Under the pieces are notes generated by a model. That model made no database searches. It saw nothing but the letters and a program-made list of their open reading frames with translations, and had not been told where the DNA came from. The translations under genes were made by a program, and so were the position numbers. DNA of 64,000 nucleotides, taken from Jidongwangia harbinensis (GTDB lineage: Bacteria > Actinomycetota > Actinomycetes > Mycobacteriales > Micromonosporaceae). Each line of letters opens with the position of its first letter. The stretch's first letter is position 1. Shown in pieces: positions 6,718-14,562 of the stretch. The DNA lies in assembly GCF_020216025.1 (NCBI RefSeq), contig NZ_JAIWNC010000053.1, positions 1 through 64,000 of the forward strand, in the 5' to 3' direction.

Positions 6718-9343
6718 CTCCCGGGCCGAGCAGATCCTCGACGTCCGCGCCGCGCTGTCCCACGCGCTCGGTGCGGCGCAGGCGGCGCTGGAGGCGGCGC
6801 ACCAGCGGCACCGGGCCGCGGTGGAGCACCGGGACCGGGTCGCCGCCGCGGCGGAGCGCAAGAAGGTGAAGCTGGCGCTGCAACGCGACCGCCGGCTGCA
6901 CGAGATCGACCTGCGCCACCACGACGACCTGGCCGCGCTGGCCGGCGCCGCGGCCGCGGCGGGGGTGGCGAGCGCTCCCGGTGCCGCCGGTACGGCCTGG
7001 CCGGACTGGCGGCCGACCCCCGGCCGGCCCGGCGGCCCGGCCCCCGAACTGCGCGTGGGCCGGCTGCTGCTGCCGTACGACGGCGAGGTCCCGGCGCTGG
7101 TGCCGCTGCTGGACCGCGGGCACGTGATGGTGCGCGGCGACGCCCGGCTCGGCGACGACGTGGTGGCCGGTCTGCTGCTCCGCGCGCTCGGCACGGCCCG
7201 CGCCGGCACGGTGCACCTGACCGGGTACGACCCCGAGCACCTCGGCGGCGGGCTGGCCGGGTTCGCCCCGCTGGCCCCGGCCGGCGTGCTCACCTTCGTC
7301 GGGCCCGGCGGACTGCCCGGCCTGCTCGACGACCTGGTGGACCACGTCCGGCGGATCAACGAGACGGTGCTGGCCGGGGAACACGCCTCGCTGCGGGCGC
7401 TGGCCGCGGCCACCGGGCGGCGCCCGGAACCGTGGCGGGTGGCGGTGCTGCTCGGCGCGGACCGCCCGGACGAGTTGTCCCGGCACGAGCGGGGGCAGCT
7501 GGACCGGTTGCTGCGCACCGGCGCGGCGTGCGGCGTACACCTGGTGATCCGGGGTCTGCCGGTGGAGCCGGCGCCGGGCATCGAGGTGATCCACGCGGCC
7601 CCGGCCGACCGCACCCGGCTCAGCGGCGCCGGTGACCTGCCGGTCCGGCTCGACGCCGGGCCGCCGGCCGGGGTGCTGACCGCGACCAGCCGGGCGATCG
7701 CCGACGAGGTGGCCGCCGGGCCGGCGCCGGTGGCGCTGGACAGCCTGCTGCCCGCGACCGAGTGGACGGAGAGCTCGGCCACCGCGCTCACCGCGCCGCT
7801 GGGCGACAACCCGCAGGGCGCCGAGGTACGGCTGACGCTCAGCGACTATCCGCCGCACGCGCTGATCGCCGGGCCGTCCGGCACCGGCAAGACCAACCTG
7901 ATCTACGCCTGGATGGGCGCCCTGTCCGCCCGCTACTCCCCCGCCGAGCTGGCGTTCTACCTGCTCGACTTCAAGGAGGGCGTGTCCTTCGCGCGGTTCG
8001 CCCCGGGCCGGCGCGACCCGAGCTGGCTGCCGCACGTCCGGCTGGTCGGGGTCAATGTCAACACCGACCGGGAGTTCGGCCTGGCGCTGCTGCGTTTCCT
8101 CGGCGGGGAGCTGCGCCGCCGGGCCGACGCCGCCAAGCAGTACGAGGTCACCAACCTGGCCGAGCTGCGCGCCGAGGACCCGGACGGGGCGTGGCCGCGG
8201 ATCGTCGCGGTGGTCGACGAGTTCCAGGTGCTGCTGGCCGGCCGGGACGCGGTCACCACCGAGGCCGTCGAGCTGCTCGAGGACCTGGCGCGGCGGGGCC
8301 GGTCGCAGGGCATCCACCTGGTGCTGGCCAGCCAGGACGTGTCCGGCATCGAGGCGCTCTGGGGCCGGCCGGCGCTGGTCGCCCAGTTCTCGCTGCGGAT
8401 CGCGCTGCCCCGCGCCCGCCGGGTGCTGGCCGAGACGAACACCGCCGCGGAGACGCTGCCCCGCTACCACGCGGTGGTCAACGCGGACTCCGGCGCGACC
8501 GAGGCGAACCGGATCGTCCGGGTGCCCGCCGCCGGGGACCGGGACAGCTGGAGCGCGCTGCAGCACCGGCTGTGGCGGCGGCGCCCGCAGGACCTGCCGC
8601 CGCCGCGGCTGTTCGACGGCGACGCGATCCCCCGGCTGGCCGACAGCCCGGACTTCGGCCGGCTCGCCACCGGCGGCGACGCCCCGATCGCGCTGCTCGG
8701 CGAGACCATCGACGTGACCTCCCGGTCGGCCCGCACCGTGCTGCGCCGGGCGCCGGGCCGCAACCTGGCCGTGCTGGGCACCCGGGTCGACGAGGCCTGC
8801 GCCGTGCTCGGCACCGCGGCGCGATCGGTGGCCCGGCAGTTCGCCCCCGGCGCCGCCCGGTTCACCGTCGGGTGCCTGGACGCGGACGCCCGCGCCTCGG
8901 TCGAGTCGCTGCGGACCGACCTGCCGGGTGCCGACTTCCGTTACACCGCCGACGACCTGGGCTGGGTGCTCGAGGACGCGGCCGGTGCCACCGAGCATCC
9001 GGCGGCCGACCACCCGCACTTCCTGTTCCTGTACGCGGCGGACGCCGCGCCCGCGCTGGGACCGTGGATTCGGCAGATCCTGCGGCACGGGCCGGAGCGG
9101 CGGATCCACGTGCTGGGCTGGTGGCGGGGCGCGGCGCTGCTGCGCGAGACGCTGGGCGGGCAGGGGTCCCGGACCGACGCCATCGGGTCGTGGGTGGCGC
9201 TGGACGTCCACGGCAGCGAACTCGCACCGTTCTATCCCGGTACCGGCGCGCCGGCCTGGTATCCGCGGCCCTGGCGGGCCCTGCACTTCGACCGTTCGGT
9301 GCACCGCGGCGCCGAAGTGATCATCCCGTACGGAGCGTCATGA
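6710..9343 (+). CDS. FtsK/SpoIIIE-type ATPase without membrane domain
   Basis: The 877-residue protein starts with a long coiled-coil (about 1-85, rich in A/E/R) instead of the membrane segments of classical FtsK. An FtsK/SpoIIIE ATPase domain lies about 340-600, with Walker A GPSGTGKTN from residue 388, Walker B IVAVVDEFQ near 500, and the family motifs LLDFKEG and RRGRSQGIHLVLASQ. A C-terminal part (about 630-877) with APIALLGE and NLAVLGTRVDEA resembles a second ATPase domain whose P-loop has decayed. Tandem ATPase domains with degenerate copies are known from EccC of type VII secretion. The stop codon overlaps the first of several ATGA-linked mini-ORFs that lead to the membrane-protein gene. 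DNA or protein substrate: not determinable. Confidence 0.88.
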   Translation: MPDSRAEQILDVRAALSHALGAAQAALEAAHQRHRAAVEHRDRVAAAAERKKVKLALQRDRRLHEIDLRHHDDLAALAGAAAAAGVASAPGAAGTAWPDWRPTPGRPGGPAPELRVGRLLLPYDGEVPALVPLLDRGHVMVRGDARLGDDVVAGLLLRALGTARAGTVHLTGYDPEHLGGGLAGFAPLAPAGVLTFVGPGGLPGLLDDLVDHVRRINETVLAGEHASLRALAAATGRRPEPWRVAVLLGADRPDELSRHERGQLDRLLRTGAACGVHLVIRGLPVEPAPGIEVIHAAPADRTRLSGAGDLPVRLDAGPPAGVLTATSRAIADEVAAGPAPVALDSLLPATEWTESSATALTAPLGDNPQGAEVRLTLSDYPPHALIAGPSGTGKTNLIYAWMGALSARYSPAELAFYLLDFKEGVSFARFAPGRRDPSWLPHVRLVGVNVNTDREFGLALLRFLGGELRRRADAAKQYEVTNLAELRAEDPDGAWPRIVAVVDEFQVLLAGRDAVTTEAVELLEDLARRGRSQGIHLVLASQDVSGIEALWGRPALVAQFSLRIALPRARRVLAETNTAAETLPRYHAVVNADSGATEANRIVRVPAAGDRDSWSALQHRLWRRRPQDLPPPRLFDGDAIPRLADSPDFGRLATGGDAPIALLGETIDVTSRSARTVLRRAPGRNLAVLGTRVDEACAVLGTAARSVARQFAPGAARFTVGCLDADARASVESLRTDLPGADFRYTADDLGWVLEDAAGATEHPAADHPHFLFLYAADAAPALGPWIRQILRHGPERRIHVLGWWRGAALLRETLGGQGSRTDAIGSWVALDVHGSELAPFYPGTGAPAWYPRPWRALHFDRSVHRGAEVIIPYGAS

Positions 9344-9526
9344 GCCGGGCCGAGGCGCGGAGCGGGGGCGGGCAATGAGCGGAGCGGGGAGGTTACGGCC
9401 CGGACCACGGCGGCGGACGAGCGCCGAGACGCGGAGCGGGGGCAGGCAATGAGCGGAGCGGGGAGGCTACGGCCCGGACCACGGCGGCGGACGAGCGCCG
9501 AGACGCGGAGCGGGGGCAGGCAATGA
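9340..9526 (+). other. chain of three ATGA-overlapping mini-ORFs linking two genes
   Basis: The stop of the FtsK-like gene (TGA 9341-9343) overlaps an ATG at 9340 that opens a 12-codon frame ending at 9378. That stop overlaps ATG 9375, opening a 25-codon frame to 9452. That stop overlaps ATG 9449, opening another 25-codon frame to 9526, whose stop overlaps ATG 9523 of the membrane-protein gene. Every junction is ATGA, the classical termination-reinitiation overlap. The two 25-residue products differ only by synonymous changes (both start MSGAGRLRPGPRRR). Translation is inferred; the geometry is visible. Confidence 0.6.
9375..9522. repeat. 74-bp direct tandem repeat, two copies plus a partial one
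   Basis: The ATGAGCGG blocks at 9375, 9449 and 9523 are exactly 74 bp apart. The two complete copies differ in two bases (for example GGTTAC versus GGCTAC). A shortened related copy occupies about 9344-9374. The third ATGAGCGG is the true start of the downstream membrane-protein gene, so the repeat appears to have arisen by duplicating its translation-start region. Confidence 0.9.
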
Positions 9527-10215
9527 GCGGGGAACTGCAGCCGGCCGAGCCGGTCGGCTACCGCGCGATCCTGCACCGGCTCACCCGGCTCGACGCGGAG
9601 GCGGCCGAGCTGCGCGCCGAGGCGGTCGAGTGGCACGACGACCGGCTGGCGGCGGTGCACGAGGCGGTCCGCGCCGCCGAGGACGACGTCCGGGCCGCCG
9701 CCGACGAGGTGCGCCGGGCGCAGCGGGACCGGGAGACGGTGGACGCCGGCGCGGCCGACATCTGGTCGCGGTTCGTGCACGACGTGGGGCCGTCGGCGGA
9801 GCGGTTCGGTACCACGCTGCCGCCGCCCACGGTGCCGCGGCAGCGCACCGCGGACGCCGAGGAGTTCCTGCAGGAGGCGTCGAACAAGGTCCGGTACGTG
9901 CCGCCGGCCCGGCCGCTGGGGTCCGCCGCGACCCTGTTGTTCGCCGCGTTCGGGTTCCTCGGTGGCGCGGTCGGCGTGCTGGCGTACCAGCTGTTGCGCT
10001 GGGCCGGCCGGGAGGCCGGCGGCGACTTCGCGGTCGCCCTGCCGGTGCTGGCCCTGATCGCGATGCTGCTGGGCCCGGTGCTGGCGGTGGTGGCCGCGAA
10101 GCGCACCGCGGACCACCGCGGCGTCGGGCTGGACGCCGCGGCGGTGGCCACGGTGCTGGGTACCGGCCTGGCGACGGCCGGCGTGCTCTACGCGGTGCTG
10201 CGCGGCCCGGGCTGA
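9523..10215 (+). CDS. coiled-coil membrane protein, last gene of the FtsK-like unit
   Basis: This 230-residue protein has an N-terminal charged coiled-coil (about 20-75, repeats of AE, RA and DD), a linker, and three hydrophobic segments (about 133-158, 169-192 and 203-226). It probably sits in the cytoplasmic membrane with the coiled-coil in the cytoplasm. The FtsK-like ATPase upstream also has a coiled-coil but no membrane anchor, so this protein may serve as its anchor; this is inference. The gene is linked to the ATPase gene by ATGA mini-ORFs. Its 3' end overlaps the convergent JmjC gene by 28 bases. No named family is recognised. Confidence 0.8.
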   Translation: MSGELQPAEPVGYRAILHRLTRLDAEAAELRAEAVEWHDDRLAAVHEAVRAAEDDVRAAADEVRRAQRDRETVDAGAADIWSRFVHDVGPSAERFGTTLPPPTVPRQRTADAEEFLQEASNKVRYVPPARPLGSAATLLFAAFGFLGGAVGVLAYQLLRWAGREAGGDFAVALPVLALIAMLLGPVLAVVAAKRTADHRGVGLDAAAVATVLGTGLATAGVLYAVLRGPG

Positions 10216-11456
10216 TCGGCCGGCACCACCAGCGCCTCCTTGAGCAGCCGGCGGGCCAGCACGAGGCGGTCCGGGTCGTCGTCCAGCGGCAGCTCGCCCA
10301 CCCGGTACGCGCCGCCGCCCAGCACGGTCCGCAGCGCCGGCGCACAGTACGCCGGGAACCGCAGCGTGCGCCCGACCAGCCGGAGCACCACGTGGTCCGG
10401 GCCGTCGTCGGTGAGCCGCCAGCGCAGTCCCTCGCGTACCGTGATCCGGCTGTCCGGGTCCAGGCCGGCCACGAAGTCGATCTGGGCGAGCGGGCTGATC
10501 GGGGCGGGCCGGGCGGCCGGCCACTCCCGGTCGCGCAGCCGGGCGGCCACCTCGGCCGGGTCGGCGGTCCGCAGCCAGTCCCGCAGCGCCGCCACGGTGT
10601 CGGCGAGTTCCGGCGCGAGCCGGTCCGGGTCGCCGACGTCCAGGCCGAACGGCAGCGTGGCGCGCAGCCGCTGGTCCTGCACGGCGAGCCCGAGCAGCTC
10701 CTCGACCAGGGCGTACCGGGTGAGCGCCCGGATCCCGACGGTCAGGTGCAGGGACCGCGCGCCCTGCGCCTCGGCCGAGTGCAGCCAGCCGCGGGGCAGG
10801 TAGAGCGCGTCGCCGGGGGCCAGTACGACGTCCAGCGCGGCCGGTCCGCGGGCGGTGGCGCCCACCTCCTCGGCACGCCCGCCCCAGGGCTGGCGTTCCA
10901 GCGGGTCGGGCAGCACCGGCGGGTGGATGCGCCAGCGTTTGGTGCCGTCCACCTGCAGCACGAACACGTCGTGGGTGTCGTAGTGGGTGGCGAAGCCCTG
11001 GCTGGCCGGCGGCGTCAGGTACGCGTTGATCTGCAGCGGCTGGTGCAGTTCGGCGCCCAGGTGCCGGGCGAAGTCGATCAGCGGCGGCCAGATCCGGTGC
11101 AGGCCCTGCAGCACCAGCGTGGCGCCGTCCGCGTACAGCCGCATGACCTGGTCGTCGAGCACCTGGTCGCCGACCTCGGCGCCGGCTCCGCCGGAGCCGG
11201 TGAACCGCCCGGCCGGCAGCACGGTGCCCTGCCGGGCGATCCGCAGGAAGGGGGTACGCAGGCCGCGGCGGCTGAACAACTCGTCGACCGCGTCCGGGGA
11301 GAGCAGATCGGTGAAGCCGTCCGGCCCGGCCAGTTCACCGGCGCGGGAGAGCAGCGGCTGCTGACCCCAGTACGCGGCGGCGAACTTCTCCGGGTCGGTG
11401 GCGATGCAGCGCAGCAGTGCCGGGCGGTGGGCGCCGCCCGGCACGTCGTTCGTCAT
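10188..11456 (-). CDS. JmjC-domain (cupin_4/ROX-type) Fe(II)/2-oxoglutarate oxygenase
   Basis: The 422-residue protein belongs to the JmjC oxygenases related to YcfD/RoxA and MINA53/NO66, which hydroxylate arginine or histidine in ribosomal proteins. The iron site shows H158-x-D160 (THYDTHDVFVLQ) and a distal H226 in PRGWLHSAEA; TKRW nearby (about 172-175) is a family motif. The C-terminal region (about 240-422) resembles the dimerisation and winged-helix parts of that family. The gene starts 11 bases after the stop of a small protein made of 23-residue repeats, on the same strand, so both are likely made together. That neighbour, with one conserved histidine per repeat, is a candidate substrate. 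The iron ligands are seen; the substrate is inferred. Confidence 0.9.
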   Translation of the reverse strand: MTNDVPGGAHRPALLRCIATDPEKFAAAYWGQQPLLSRAGELAGPDGFTDLLSPDAVDELFSRRGLRTPFLRIARQGTVLPAGRFTGSGGAGAEVGDQVLDDQVMRLYADGATLVLQGLHRIWPPLIDFARHLGAELHQPLQINAYLTPPASQGFATHYDTHDVFVLQVDGTKRWRIHPPVLPDPLERQPWGGRAEEVGATARGPAALDVVLAPGDALYLPRGWLHSAEAQGARSLHLTVGIRALTRYALVEELLGLAVQDQRLRATLPFGLDVGDPDRLAPELADTVAALRDWLRTADPAEVAARLRDREWPAARPAPISPLAQIDFVAGLDPDSRITVREGLRWRLTDDGPDHVVLRLVGRTLRFPAYCAPALRTVLGGGAYRVGELPLDDDPDRLVLARRLLKEALVVPADQPGPRSTA

Positions 11457-11467
11457 CGGGTCAGCTC

Positions 11468-11794
11468 TCAGCGGGCACTGCCGTCGGCGCCGCCGTCGTG
11501 ACCCTGCGGGTCGGCACCGCCGTCCGCCGGACCCTCGCCCGACGCGCCGCCGTCCGCACCGCCATCATGGCCCTGCGGGTTCGCGCCGCCGTCCGCCGGA
11601 CCCTCGCCCGACGCGCCGCCGTCCGCACCGCCGTCATGGCCCTGCGGGTTCGCGCCGCCGTCCGCCGGACCCTCGCCCGACGCGCCGCCGTCCGCACCGC
11701 CGTCGTGACCCTGCGGGTTCGCGCCGCCGTCCGCGGGGCCCTCTCCGCCGCTGGTGGCGCTGCCGCCGGTGATGTCGTCGTCGCTGAGTCGCAT
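11468..11794 (-). CDS. four-repeat Gly/Asp/Ala-rich protein, possible JmjC substrate
   Basis: The product is 108 residues: a 16-residue leader (MRLSDDDITGGSATSG) and four near-identical 23-residue repeats. Each repeat runs GEGPADGGANPQGHDGGADG plus a short end (GAS, or SAR in the last). Repeat 4 has D for N in GGANPQ. There is no cysteine, no hydrophobic segment and no signal peptide. The ATG at 11794 is chosen because AAGGAG sits 8 bases upstream; an upstream ATG at 11827 lacks such a site. The JmjC gene follows after 11 bases. The layout of leader plus identical cores beside a modifying enzyme recalls multicore peptide precursors. Each core holds one His, one Asn (Asp in the last) and several Asp, the usual targets of hydroxylases. 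I know no established function for it. Confidence 0.8.
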   Translation of the reverse strand: MRLSDDDITGGSATSGGEGPADGGANPQGHDGGADGGASGEGPADGGANPQGHDGGADGGASGEGPADGGANPQGHDGGADGGASGEGPADGGADPQGHDGGADGSAR

Positions 11795-11946
11795 GGCGTC
11801 ACTCCTTGCCTGGACGTGCCCCGGCATTCCGGCCGGGGCTGGTGGAGATCTCGTCGTACCCCGCAGCGATCATCCATAACCACCGCGCAACCAGGCTGCG
11901 CCCCGGGTGTCCTCGGCCGGGGCCGGTGGCGGCCGAATGGCCGGGC

Positions 11947-12897
11947 ATGCCCGCCCGCCTCCTCGCCCCGGTCGCCGTGGCCGCCGTCCTCGCCGTTCCC
12001 GGCGCGCCCGGTCCGGCCCAGGCCGGCCCGGCCCCCGCGGCGCCGGTCCCGGCGGCCGCGACCCGGGCGACTCCGGCGGCGGTGGAGGTGCCCGCGCGGC
12101 CGTCCGGCGGTGCGCTGGTCGGGCCCGCGGTCACGGTCGCCGCGGGTGCCTTCCCGGCCGGGCAGCGGTTCGTCTCGGCGGCCGTGTCGGCCCGGCACTC
12201 GGCCGGCTCGTCGCGGCGCGCCACCATGTTGTCGGTGGAACTGACCTGCGGCGGCCAGTCCGTACAGGCCACCACGAACGTGGTCACCAGCGCGGTGCTC
12301 ACGCCCCGGCGGGTGATGCGCGACGCGCGGGCCTGCACGGTGGTCGCCCGGTCCGCGGTCAACGACGCCACCCCGGCCGACGGGCTGCGGGTCACCGCGA
12401 CGCTGACCTCGGCACCGGCGTCCTGGGGCGCGGTGGGCTACTCGCCGGCCGGCCATCCGCGGTTGCTCCGGCCCGGCGCGCGGCGGCAGGTGGTCCCGGT
12501 GACCGCCACCGTGCCGCCCGGCATCCGCACGGTCCGGGTCACCGGCGACGTCAAGGTGACGACGTGCACGTCGGTGGGCGGCTCCCGGGAGAACGGTTCG
12601 CCGCCGCGGTGCGCGGCGCACCGGGTCGACGCGGCCGGCACCCGGGTGCGGGTGTCGCTGGTCGTCCGGCAGGGATCCACCACCGGCGGCCACTGCGCGG
12701 TCCGGACGGTCGCGTCGCACACCGTGCACGTCGCCAAGCGGGTGCACCACGCGATGGTCTCGCCGGCCGGCACGTTCACCCTCTCCGCCGCCCCGGGCTG
12801 CGGCCGGGTGGTGCGCGCCCAGGTGCACGTCCGGGTCCTCGGCGGCGCCGACCTGGTGATCCACCGCAAGGGCACGATCACCAGCCTCTATCGATGA
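11947..12897 (+). CDS. secreted protein of unknown function with six cysteines
   Basis: The ATG at 11947 gives 316 residues starting MPARLLAPVAVAAVLAVPG, a signal peptide with a likely cleavage after AQA near residue 27. The mature part is beta-rich and basic. It holds six cysteines (in LTCGG, ARACTV, VTTCTS, PRCAAH, GHCAV and PGCGR), which would form three disulfides outside the cell. No catalytic motif is evident. Its stop codon overlaps an ATG of the EEP-family gene frame, so the two secreted proteins are likely co-expressed. The frame is open further upstream, but that stretch lacks a signal peptide and lies antisense to the promoter of the repeat-protein gene. Confidence 0.7.
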   Translation: MPARLLAPVAVAAVLAVPGAPGPAQAGPAPAAPVPAAATRATPAAVEVPARPSGGALVGPAVTVAAGAFPAGQRFVSAAVSARHSAGSSRRATMLSVELTCGGQSVQATTNVVTSAVLTPRRVMRDARACTVVARSAVNDATPADGLRVTATLTSAPASWGAVGYSPAGHPRLLRPGARRQVVPVTATVPPGIRTVRVTGDVKVTTCTSVGGSRENGSPPRCAAHRVDAAGTRVRVSLVVRQGSTTGGHCAVRTVASHTVHVAKRVHHAMVSPAGTFTLSAAPGCGRVVRAQVHVRVLGGADLVIHRKGTITSLYR

Positions 12898-12920
12898 CGA
12901 CCACCGACCGGGAGAGAACC

Positions 12921-13769
12921 GTGCGAGCGATCCGCTGGATCCTGATCCTGCTGTCCGTGGTGTCCGGCACGCTGGTCGCGGGCCCGGCCCAGGCCGCGCC
13001 GGCCGCGGTACGGGTGATGACCTTCAACCTCTGCGGCAACGTGTGCCGCCACGGCGAGGTGGCCGGCACCGCCGCGCACGCGGCGTACCAGATCCGGAGC
13101 CGGCGGGTGGATGTGGCGTTCCTGCAGGAGGTCTGCTACTCCCAGTTCCTCGGCGTGCGGTCCCGCCTGCGCAAGCACGGCTACACCGCGACGTTCGCCC
13201 GGACGACCGGCGGCGGACGGTGTGACGACGACGACCGCCGGCACGGCCGCGGCTTCGGCCTGGCCATCGTGGCGAAGGGCAAGCTGACCGGCCGGGTGGC
13301 CCGGTTCCTGCCCAGCCCGGCGTCGGCCGGCCCGGAGCCGCGCGCCCTGCTCGGCGCGACCGTGACCGTGCACCGGCGCCGCGTCTTCGTGGCCACCACG
13401 CACACCGCGCCCGGCGGCCCGAACCTGGACGCGCAGCTGGCCGCCGTACACCGCTACCTGGCGCCGATCGCGGCCGGCCGGCGGGTGCTGTTCGGCGGCG
13501 ACCTCAACATGCTGCCGCACCGGCCCGGGCTGGACGTGTACTTCAGCGCGGCGTCGCCCGGCGGCCGGGGCGTGTTCCGGGACGCGGACGGCGGCCGGTT
13601 CACCCCGGCGTGCCGGTGCGGCCGGCCCACCTTCCGCACCGTCCCGCGCAAGATCGACTATCTGTTCGGCAACGAGCGGTTCTTCCGCCCCCGGTCGGCC
13701 GCGATCGCCGGCACCGGCTTCTCCGATCACCGGGTGTACGTCGGTGACTTCGTCATGCTGGGTGGGTAG
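12921..13769 (+). CDS. secreted endonuclease/exonuclease/phosphatase-family protein
   Basis: From GTG 12921 (GGGAGAG upstream) the product is 282 residues with a clean signal peptide ending near AQAAPA. An ATG at 12894 overlapping the previous stop (ATGA) is an alternative start and adds 9 residues. The mature part is an EEP fold: MTFNLCGN (metal Asn), FLQEVC (metal Glu), GGDLNMLP (catalytic Asp/Asn) and GFSDHRVY (general-base Asp-His). The family includes DNases, sphingomyelinases and phosphodiesterases; with the signal peptide a secreted nuclease or phosphodiesterase is likely. Four cysteines in CGNVC and CRCG may form disulfides. Confidence 0.85.
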   Translation: MRAIRWILILLSVVSGTLVAGPAQAAPAAVRVMTFNLCGNVCRHGEVAGTAAHAAYQIRSRRVDVAFLQEVCYSQFLGVRSRLRKHGYTATFARTTGGGRCDDDDRRHGRGFGLAIVAKGKLTGRVARFLPSPASAGPEPRALLGATVTVHRRRVFVATTHTAPGGPNLDAQLAAVHRYLAPIAAGRRVLFGGDLNMLPHRPGLDVYFSAASPGGRGVFRDADGGRFTPACRCGRPTFRTVPRKIDYLFGNERFFRPRSAAIAGTGFSDHRVYVGDFVMLGG

Positions 13770-13779
13770 TAGCCGGTAC

Positions 13780-14553
13780 GTGCTTCTCATCGGAACCTCC
13801 GGATGGCAGTACCGCGACTGGCGCCCGGCCCGGGACCAGGTCGTCGAGCGGCCCTACCTCTACCCCGCCGGGCTGCCGCAGCGGCGGTGGCTGGAGCACT
13901 ACGCGGACCGGTTCGCCACGGTCGAGGTGAACAACGCGTTCTACCGCCTCCCCGAGCGCGACACGTTCCAGCAGTGGCGCGAGCGCACCCCGGACGGCTT
14001 CCGGTTCGCGGTCAAGATGAGCCGGTACCTCACCCACATCAAGCGGCTGCGCGACCCGGCCGAGCCGGTGGCCCGCTTCCTGAGCCGGGCCGACGCGCTC
14101 GGCGACAAGCTCGGCCCGGTGCTGCTGCAGCTGCCGCCCACCCTGCGGGCGGACGTGGCGGCGCTGGCCGACACCCTGCGCCGGTTCCCGGCCGGCGTCC
14201 GGGTGGCGGTGGAACCGCGGCACCCGACCTGGTGGACCGACGAGGTGCGCGGGGTGCTGGAACGGCACGGCGCGGCGCTGTGCTGGGCGGACCGGCTGGG
14301 CCGGCCGGTGACCCCGCTCTGGCACACCGCCGACTTCGGGTACGTGCGGCTGCACGAGGGCCGGGCGCGACCCTGGCCCCGGTACGGCCGCACGTCGCTC
14401 TCCGCCTGGCTGGACCGGATCGGTGCGGGGCTGCCCGGCGTACCGGTGTGGGTGTACTTCAACAACGACCCGGGCGGCGCCGCGGTGATCGACGCCCGGG
14501 CGCTGGCGGCGCAGGCCCGGCGTCGGGACGTCGCGGTCAGCCGTACCCCGTAG
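13780..14553 (+). CDS. DUF72 family protein (first of two in the window)
   Basis: The 257-residue protein starts MLLIGTSGWQYRDW, the hallmark beginning of DUF72 (YecE-like) TIM-barrel proteins, and shows FATVEVNNAFYRLP, GFRFAVKMSRYLTH, LGPVLLQLPP, VAVEPRHPTWW and VWVYFNNDPGG, all conserved in the family. GTG 13780 is chosen because the family motif begins there. In-frame GTG 13762 would add six residues. The biochemical role of DUF72 is not established. The PLP-enzyme gene starts 10 bases downstream. A second, divergent DUF72 gene lies at 16175-17044 on the other strand. Confidence 0.88.
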   Translation: MLLIGTSGWQYRDWRPARDQVVERPYLYPAGLPQRRWLEHYADRFATVEVNNAFYRLPERDTFQQWRERTPDGFRFAVKMSRYLTHIKRLRDPAEPVARFLSRADALGDKLGPVLLQLPPTLRADVAALADTLRRFPAGVRVAVEPRHPTWWTDEVRGVLERHGAALCWADRLGRPVTPLWHTADFGYVRLHEGRARPWPRYGRTSLSAWLDRIGAGLPGVPVWVYFNNDPGGAAVIDARALAAQARRRDVAVSRTP

Positions 14554-14562
14554 CCTGTTCCG

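Noticed and set aside
11417..12244. Plus-strand frame opposite the four-repeat protein
   Set aside because: It is a shadow of the 69-bp DNA repeats, giving arginine-rich repeats with no start signal. The minus-strand frame has AAGGAG and the adjoining JmjC gene.
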